From contig CALCXK010000082.1 of NCBI GenBank assembly GCA_937905835.1, forward strand, positions 1-10,218: a stretch of DNA of 10,218 nt. The letters run 5' to 3'. Within the stretch, counting starts at the first letter, position 1. Each line of letters begins with the position of its first letter. Positions 6,579 through 10,218 of the stretch are shown here, one piece after another. The notes beneath the pieces are model-generated. The model was not told where the DNA came from. It saw only the letters and a list, made by a program, of their open reading frames with translations, and did no database searches. The position numbers were made by a program, and so were the translations under genes. The stretch is from an uncultured Ilumatobacter sp. Its GTDB lineage: Bacteria > Actinomycetota > Acidimicrobiia > Acidimicrobiales > Ilumatobacteraceae.

Positions 6579-7878
6579 TCGAATGCTGTTCAATCGACGT
6601 CACCGGATCGCCGTTGTCGGATCGGGAATTGCCGGCCTGACTTGTGCCCACGTACTTGGGTCGCACCATGATGTCGTGCTCTTCGAAGCCGATACCCGGC
6701 TCGGCGGTCATGCCAACACGGTTGATGTCGTTGATCCGGCGGCCGGTCCGCTTCAGATCGACACCGGGTTCATCGTGCACAACGATCGCAACTACCCCAA
6801 CCTTGTGCAGTTGCTCGAGGAGTTGGGTGTCGCGACCGTCGACACCGAAATGAGTTTCGGGGTCACCGATCGCGACACTCAATCACCGACCCACGGGTTT
6901 ACGTATTGTGCGACCAGTCCGAATACCGTCTTCGCCGATCGACGAAATCTCATCCGACCAGCGATGTGGAAGATGTTGCGTGAGATCCGTCGGTTTCATC
7001 GAGACGCCAGGGCATTCCTCGCCTCCGGCGACGACATCACGACGCTCGAGGACTTTCTTATCGCGCATCGCTACGGAAGAGATTTTATTGAACTCCACAT
7101 GATTCCGATGGGTGCCTCGGTGTGGTCCGCCGACCCGGCGACGTTCGGTGGCTTTCCTGCCCGCAGTCTCTTCTCGTTCCTTGATCAGCACGGTCTGCTC
7201 AGCATCGGCGACCGGCCCCAATGGCGCACAATCCCGGGCGGCAGCCGCGTCTACGTCGACGCGATCGCCGACCGCTTTTCCGGAGAGATCCGTCTCGGCG
7301 AGCCGGTCCGAAGCGTCGAACGCCCCGACAGCGGCGGCGTAGTCGTCGTCACGGCAAACGGTCGCACACGGTTCGACAGCGTCGTGCTCGCTGTTCACAG
7401 CGACCAGGCGCTGGAGATGATCGAACGACCGTCGCCAGTCGAGCAAAAGGTCCTCGGCGCGGTGCGGTACCAGCCGAACCGGGCCACGTTGCACACGGAT
7501 ACATCCTTGCTCTCTCCGCACCGCCGGGCGTGGGCGTCATGGAACTACGACCGGCGGTCCGGCACCCAGACAGCGACGACGCTGACCTACGACATGACGA
7601 GGCTCCAACACCTCCCCGGAGATCGGCGCTACCTCGTGAGCCTCAACAGCGACGACGTGATCGATGCCGACTCGGTGCTTGCTTCGTTCGAGTACGCGCA
7701 TCCCGTTTTCGACCGGGCGGCGATCGATGCCCAGCAACGATTCGACGAGATTGACGGGATCGATGGCATTCATTTCTGTGGAGCATGGTGGGGGTACGGA
7801 TTCCACGAGGACGGCATTGCGTCGGGGCTGCGGGTCTGCGAACGACTCGGTGTCACGTGGCCCGAGGAGCGCTCGTGA
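6568..7878 (+). CDS. FAD-dependent NAD(P)-binding oxidoreductase, amine-oxidase fold (COG2907 type)
   Basis: This 436-aa flavoprotein has an N-terminal dinucleotide-binding motif VVGSGIAG (GxGxxG at 18-23), with an acidic strand end FEAD (39-42) followed by RLGGHANT, as in flavin amine oxidases and phytoene desaturases. The C-terminal FAD-contact block FCGAWWGYGFHEDGIASG (from about residue 403) is the hallmark of the COG2907 group. Members are found with DUF1365 and CFA-family genes and are thought to oxidise or desaturate acyl chains; no amine substrate is implied. The start at ATG 6568 overlaps the SDR gene by 11 bp; ATG 6583, giving 431 aa and a 4-bp gap, is equally possible, as neither has a Shine-Dalgarno site. 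The frame is open far upstream (to 5743), but that part only shadows the SDR gene. The stop overlaps the next start as GTGA. Confidence 0.87.
   Translation: MSTDRMLFNRRHRIAVVGSGIAGLTCAHVLGSHHDVVLFEADTRLGGHANTVDVVDPAAGPLQIDTGFIVHNDRNYPNLVQLLEELGVATVDTEMSFGVTDRDTQSPTHGFTYCATSPNTVFADRRNLIRPAMWKMLREIRRFHRDARAFLASGDDITTLEDFLIAHRYGRDFIELHMIPMGASVWSADPATFGGFPARSLFSFLDQHGLLSIGDRPQWRTIPGGSRVYVDAIADRFSGEIRLGEPVRSVERPDSGGVVVVTANGRTRFDSVVLAVHSDQALEMIERPSPVEQKVLGAVRYQPNRATLHTDTSLLSPHRRAWASWNYDRRSGTQTATTLTYDMTRLQHLPGDRRYLVSLNSDDVIDADSVLASFEYAHPVFDRAAIDAQQRFDEIDGIDGIHFCGAWWGYGFHEDGIASGLRVCERLGVTWPEERS
7864..7869 (+). promoter_or_regulatory. Ribosome binding site for the DUF1365 gene
   Basis: GAGGAG lies five bases before GTG 7875, inside the last codons of the FAD oxidoreductase gene. 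It decides the start: the open frame extends upstream to 7785 but only this GTG is preceded by a good site and makes a 4-bp stop-start overlap. Confidence 0.7.
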
Positions 7879-8660
7879 CCCCGGGGGGACCCGCAATTTG
7901 CCGCGGTGAAGTGTTCCACCGGCGTCGCTCGCCGCGCCGCCACGAGTTCCGTTACCGCGTGAGTTATGTCTGGCTCGACCCCGACGCACCCGAGGAGTTA
8001 TGCGGCAAACATCCGCTCTGGTCATGTCGCCGTCCCGCTCCGGCCATGTTCCGCCAACGCGACTATGGCAATGGTTCGGCGGGCTCGTTGGGCAGCGGTG
8101 TCCGAGACGAGCTGACCGAGGTGCTCGGTCACCGACCCATCGGTGCGGTGCGGATGCTTACCCAGGTTCGTCGATGGGGCTGGATGTTCAATCCGATCAC
8201 GGTCTACGTCGTCTGGGATGCTGATCCGCGTACGCCGGTTGGGGCGGTGCTCGAGGTGTCCAACACGCCGTGGAAGGAACGGGTGCACTACCCGGTTGCG
8301 CTGACCCGCACGGGCTGTGGGGCCGAGCCCGGTTCGTTCACGGCACGTGTTCGTAAAACGTTGCATGTCTCGCCGTTTCTCGACGAGGAGTACGATTATT
8401 GCATCACGTTGCGCGACGACGACCGAACCGTTGATCTTTCGATCGATGTTGTAGCGCATGCTGCCGACGAACCGATCCTGAGCACTCACCTCGACGTCGA
8501 GCGGCAGGCCGCGACACGAGCCACCCTGCGGCGTGCACTCTTCACGGAACTCGCTCCCACACATCGCGTCTCGCTGGGAATCCACATACAAGCGCTGCGC
8601 CTGTGGTGGCTGCGTGTCCCGATCGTCACCCACCCTTTGAAGAGGAGGCGGAATCCGTGA
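7875..8660 (+). CDS. DUF1365 family protein
   Basis: This is a 261-aa protein of a conserved family of unknown biochemical function. Recognisable blocks are GEVFHRRRSPRRHEFRYRVSY near the start (residues 11-31), the central GWMFNPITVYVVWD (about 101-115, corresponding to the family's FNP-I segment), NTPWKERVHYP (about 129-139) and LHVSPFLDEEYDY (about 164-176). Members almost always sit between a COG2907 flavoprotein and a cyclopropane-synthase-family enzyme, as here, so it probably takes part in the same lipid reaction or presents the substrate. No transmembrane segment or signal peptide is evident. The GTG start has a good ribosome binding site and overlaps the previous stop; the stop overlaps the next start, again as GTGA. 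Confidence 0.88.
   Translation: MTPGGPAICRGEVFHRRRSPRRHEFRYRVSYVWLDPDAPEELCGKHPLWSCRRPAPAMFRQRDYGNGSAGSLGSGVRDELTEVLGHRPIGAVRMLTQVRRWGWMFNPITVYVVWDADPRTPVGAVLEVSNTPWKERVHYPVALTRTGCGAEPGSFTARVRKTLHVSPFLDEEYDYCITLRDDDRTVDLSIDVVAHAADEPILSTHLDVERQAATRATLRRALFTELAPTHRVSLGIHIQALRLWWLRVPIVTHPLKRRRNP
8641..8648 (+). promoter_or_regulatory. Ribosome binding site for the methyltransferase gene
   Basis: AGAGGAGG, a near-complete match to the anti-Shine-Dalgarno sequence, lies eight bases before GTG 8657. It is the strongest such site in the window and favours that start over the upstream in-frame ATG at 8603. Confidence 0.7.
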
Positions 8661-9940
8661 GCAATCATCCACCAGGTATTCGGGCGGACCGACTTCTTGC
8701 CACGATCGTCCGGCCGCTGGCTCGAAATCGTTTCAGTGGCCGGCCCGGCACCGCGTCGATGTCGACGAGAGCGGTCCATGCGCTGCTCCGCAGATTGTTC
8801 CGCGAACGCCTGACGGTTCACGACCGGATCCCTGACCGCCCGGAAACTGAGTCGACGTACGGTGTGTCGAACCCATCGCTCGAAGCGACGCTCGTCGTTC
8901 ATGATGCACGCGCCTACTCGGCCGTCCTCACCGAGGGGTCGGTGGGGCTCGGTCGCGGTTTCATCGAGGGATGGTGGACATCGGACGATCCGTTGACCGT
9001 TGTTCGTGTGCTCATTCGTAACATTGCAAAGTTCGACGTCGCCCGCAACCGCCTACAGCGGGCAACTGGTTGGTTCGCCGACCCGGTTCGCAAGATGCTG
9101 CCGCGGGTCAGCCGCTCCCGGAACCGGGAAGACATCGCAGCCCATTACGACATCGGTAACTCATTCTTTGAGCTGTTTCTCGACGAGACGATGACCTATT
9201 CCTCGGCGATCTTCGCGTCCGCCGATTCCACCCTCGCTGAGGGCAGTCTCCACAAGTACGACGTCTTGCTCGACAAGCTCGGTGTCACGAGCGAGCATCA
9301 GCTACTGGAGATCGGCACCGGCTGGGGTGGTATGGCGATCCGCGCCGCCGACACAATCGGCTGCGATGTCATGACGACAACCATCTCATCGGAGCAGTTG
9401 CGCGAGGCCAAGCAACGTGTCGACGACGCCGGGATGTCCGATCAGGTCACCTTGCTCGACGCCGACTGGCGTGACCTGTCAGGGCAGTTTGACCGGATCG
9501 TCGCAATCGAGATGATCGAAGCCGTTGACTGGCGCGACTACGACGCCTATTTCGCCACGATCGAGCGGTGCCTCGTTCCCGGTGGCGCTGTAGCGATCCA
9601 GGCGATCTGTCTTCCTGACGACCGTTGGGAGCGGGCGAGGAACACTAAAGACTTCATTCGTCGTTTCGTGTTCCCCAACGGGTTCCTGCCGTCCGTTGCC
9701 GCGATCGAGCAGTCGTTGGATCGGGCAACGAAGTTGCATGTCATAGACGTTGAGGATTTCACGCCCGACTACGCCGAGACACTTCGGCGGTGGCGTGAAC
9801 GCTTCGACGGCCGGATCGACGACGTTGCCGCACTGGGGCTCGACGAACGATTCCAGCGCCTTTGGCGTTTCTACCTCGTGTATTGCGAAGCCGGGTTCCG
9901 GGAAGGGCATGTCAAGGTCGCGCACATTCTGATCGCATGA
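8657..9940 (+). CDS. SAM-dependent fatty-acyl phospholipid methyltransferase, cyclopropane-synthase family
   Basis: This 427-aa enzyme of the COG2230/CFA family transfers a one-carbon unit from S-adenosylmethionine to the double bond of an unsaturated acyl chain in membrane phospholipid. The N-terminal lipid-binding part (to about residue 150) includes EGSVGLGRGFIEGWW. The catalytic part has AHYDIGNSFFELFLDE, the SAM site LLEIGTGWGG (216-225), TISSEQ, FPNGFLPS and EDFTPDYAETLRRW. By alignment from memory with E. coli Cfa, the bicarbonate-site residues Glu239 and Tyr317 correspond to Glu288 and Tyr372. Cys139 corresponds to Ser183, and His266 to Gln315. Loss of the Cys and His argues for methylation or methylenation (as in 10-methyl or furan fatty acid pathways) rather than ring closure. 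It is the last gene of the tight operon, with a GTGA overlap with DUF1365. The family is firm; the exact product is inferred. Confidence 0.88.
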   Translation: MSNHPPGIRADRLLATIVRPLARNRFSGRPGTASMSTRAVHALLRRLFRERLTVHDRIPDRPETESTYGVSNPSLEATLVVHDARAYSAVLTEGSVGLGRGFIEGWWTSDDPLTVVRVLIRNIAKFDVARNRLQRATGWFADPVRKMLPRVSRSRNREDIAAHYDIGNSFFELFLDETMTYSSAIFASADSTLAEGSLHKYDVLLDKLGVTSEHQLLEIGTGWGGMAIRAADTIGCDVMTTTISSEQLREAKQRVDDAGMSDQVTLLDADWRDLSGQFDRIVAIEMIEAVDWRDYDAYFATIERCLVPGGAVAIQAICLPDDRWERARNTKDFIRRFVFPNGFLPSVAAIEQSLDRATKLHVIDVEDFTPDYAETLRRWRERFDGRIDDVAALGLDERFQRLWRFYLVYCEAGFREGHVKVAHILIA

Positions 9941-9950
9941 CGCGGCCGGT

Positions 9951-10190
9951 GTGGATCAACGCTTGATCGCCAGGGCGCCTGGCACTGTTGCGTTGGTCGA
10001 TCGGAGGGCGCGCTTCGACTTCGAGTTCGTAGTGACCGCGCCGCAGGTTCTGGATGAACGCGTGCCCGCCGAGGGCTTTAGAGATGTCTGCTGCGACCCG
10101 GAGTCCGACCCGGAGCAGGCGTTCCGGGACGGCGAGATGTTCGCAGTCGAGGCCGTCATCATCGAGTTCCCGGGCGAGGTGGCGCAATGA
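9951..10190 (+). CDS. Doubtful 79-aa hypothetical ORF
   Basis: A GTG-started, acidic 79-codon frame follows the methyltransferase by 10 bp on the same strand. No family is recognised, no Shine-Dalgarno site precedes the start, and no membrane segment is visible. In favour: third positions are GC-rich and first positions G-rich, as in the real genes here, and its stop forms an ATGA overlap with a well-placed downstream start. Against: the complementary frame on the minus strand, open from the window edge down to 9912, looks nearly as protein-like and shares the codon phase, so one is the mirror of the other. I give the plus strand a slight preference. Confidence 0.35.
   Translation: MDQRLIARAPGTVALVDRRARFDFEFVVTAPQVLDERVPAEGFRDVCCDPESDPEQAFRDGEMFAVEAVIIEFPGEVAQ
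10176..10181 (+). promoter_or_regulatory. Ribosome binding site for a gene starting at 10187
   Basis: GAGGTG, complementary to the 16S rRNA 3' end (core of GGAGGTGA), lies five bases before ATG 10187. Confidence 0.45.
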
Positions 10191-10218
10191 CCACCACCCG
10201 ATCGTCAACGCAGCAGTG
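10187..10218 (+). CDS. Possible start of a further operon gene, cut by the window edge
   Basis: ATG 10187 opens a frame (MTTTRSSTQQ) running off the window. It overlaps the preceding stop as ATGA, and the GAGGTG site upstream is well spaced. Ten codons are too few to identify the product. In related clusters membrane or lipocalin-like proteins of unknown function follow the CFA-family gene, so a further lipid gene would not surprise. Confidence 0.4.
   Translation, partial: MTTTRSSTQQ

Noticed and set aside
9912..10218. Minus-strand gene entering from the right edge
   Set aside because: It is open and moderately protein-like but matches no family I recognise, would overlap the methyltransferase by 29 bp, and competes with a plus frame having a coupled downstream start. 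Not excluded, only ranked lower.

Overview
The window reads as chromosomal DNA of a high-GC bacterium, most likely an actinobacterium (perhaps an acidimicrobial type). The grounds are high GC at third codon positions, GTG starts, ATGA/GTGA stop-start overlaps, and several genes without a visible Shine-Dalgarno site. The lineage call is inference from composition and gene style only.

Left part (about 1-3300): an arsenic-handling module. A MIP/aquaporin channel of the kind found in ars operons (189-992, +) converges on a minus-strand pair: a GAPDH-type dehydrogenase (2226-3242) followed by an ArsJ-type MFS permease (973-2196). In the known ArsJ system, GAPDH converts arsenate plus glyceraldehyde-3-phosphate to the unstable 1-arseno-3-phosphoglycerate, and ArsJ exports it. 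The aquaporin would pass arsenite or other neutral metalloid species. No arsR, arsC or acr3 lies in the window.

Middle (3243-4907): a divergent intergenic region, then a class I photolyase (3525-4907, +). The photolyase is preceded by a 17-codon leader ORF. That ORF contains a perfect 26-bp palindrome followed by a T run, and its stop codon overlaps the photolyase GTG start: an attenuator-like arrangement.

Right part (5167-9940, +): a tightly packed five-gene operon of SRPBCC protein, DHRS12-like SDR, COG2907-type FAD oxidoreductase, DUF1365 protein and a cyclopropane-synthase-family methyltransferase. Four of these genes (SDR, FAD protein, DUF1365, CFA family) recur together with photolyase in proteobacteria, where the set is tied to singlet-oxygen/light stress (RpoE-ChrR type) and membrane fatty-acid modification. 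The last enzyme lacks the Cys and His of the classical cyclopropane-synthase bicarbonate site, so it more likely methylates or methylenates unsaturated acyl chains. After 9940 there is a doubtful 79-codon ORF whose stop overlaps a well-placed start codon (10187) for a gene running off the window.

The overall picture is two stress islands side by side: arsenate/arsenite extrusion, and light/photo-oxidative repair of DNA (photolyase) and membrane lipids (operon).
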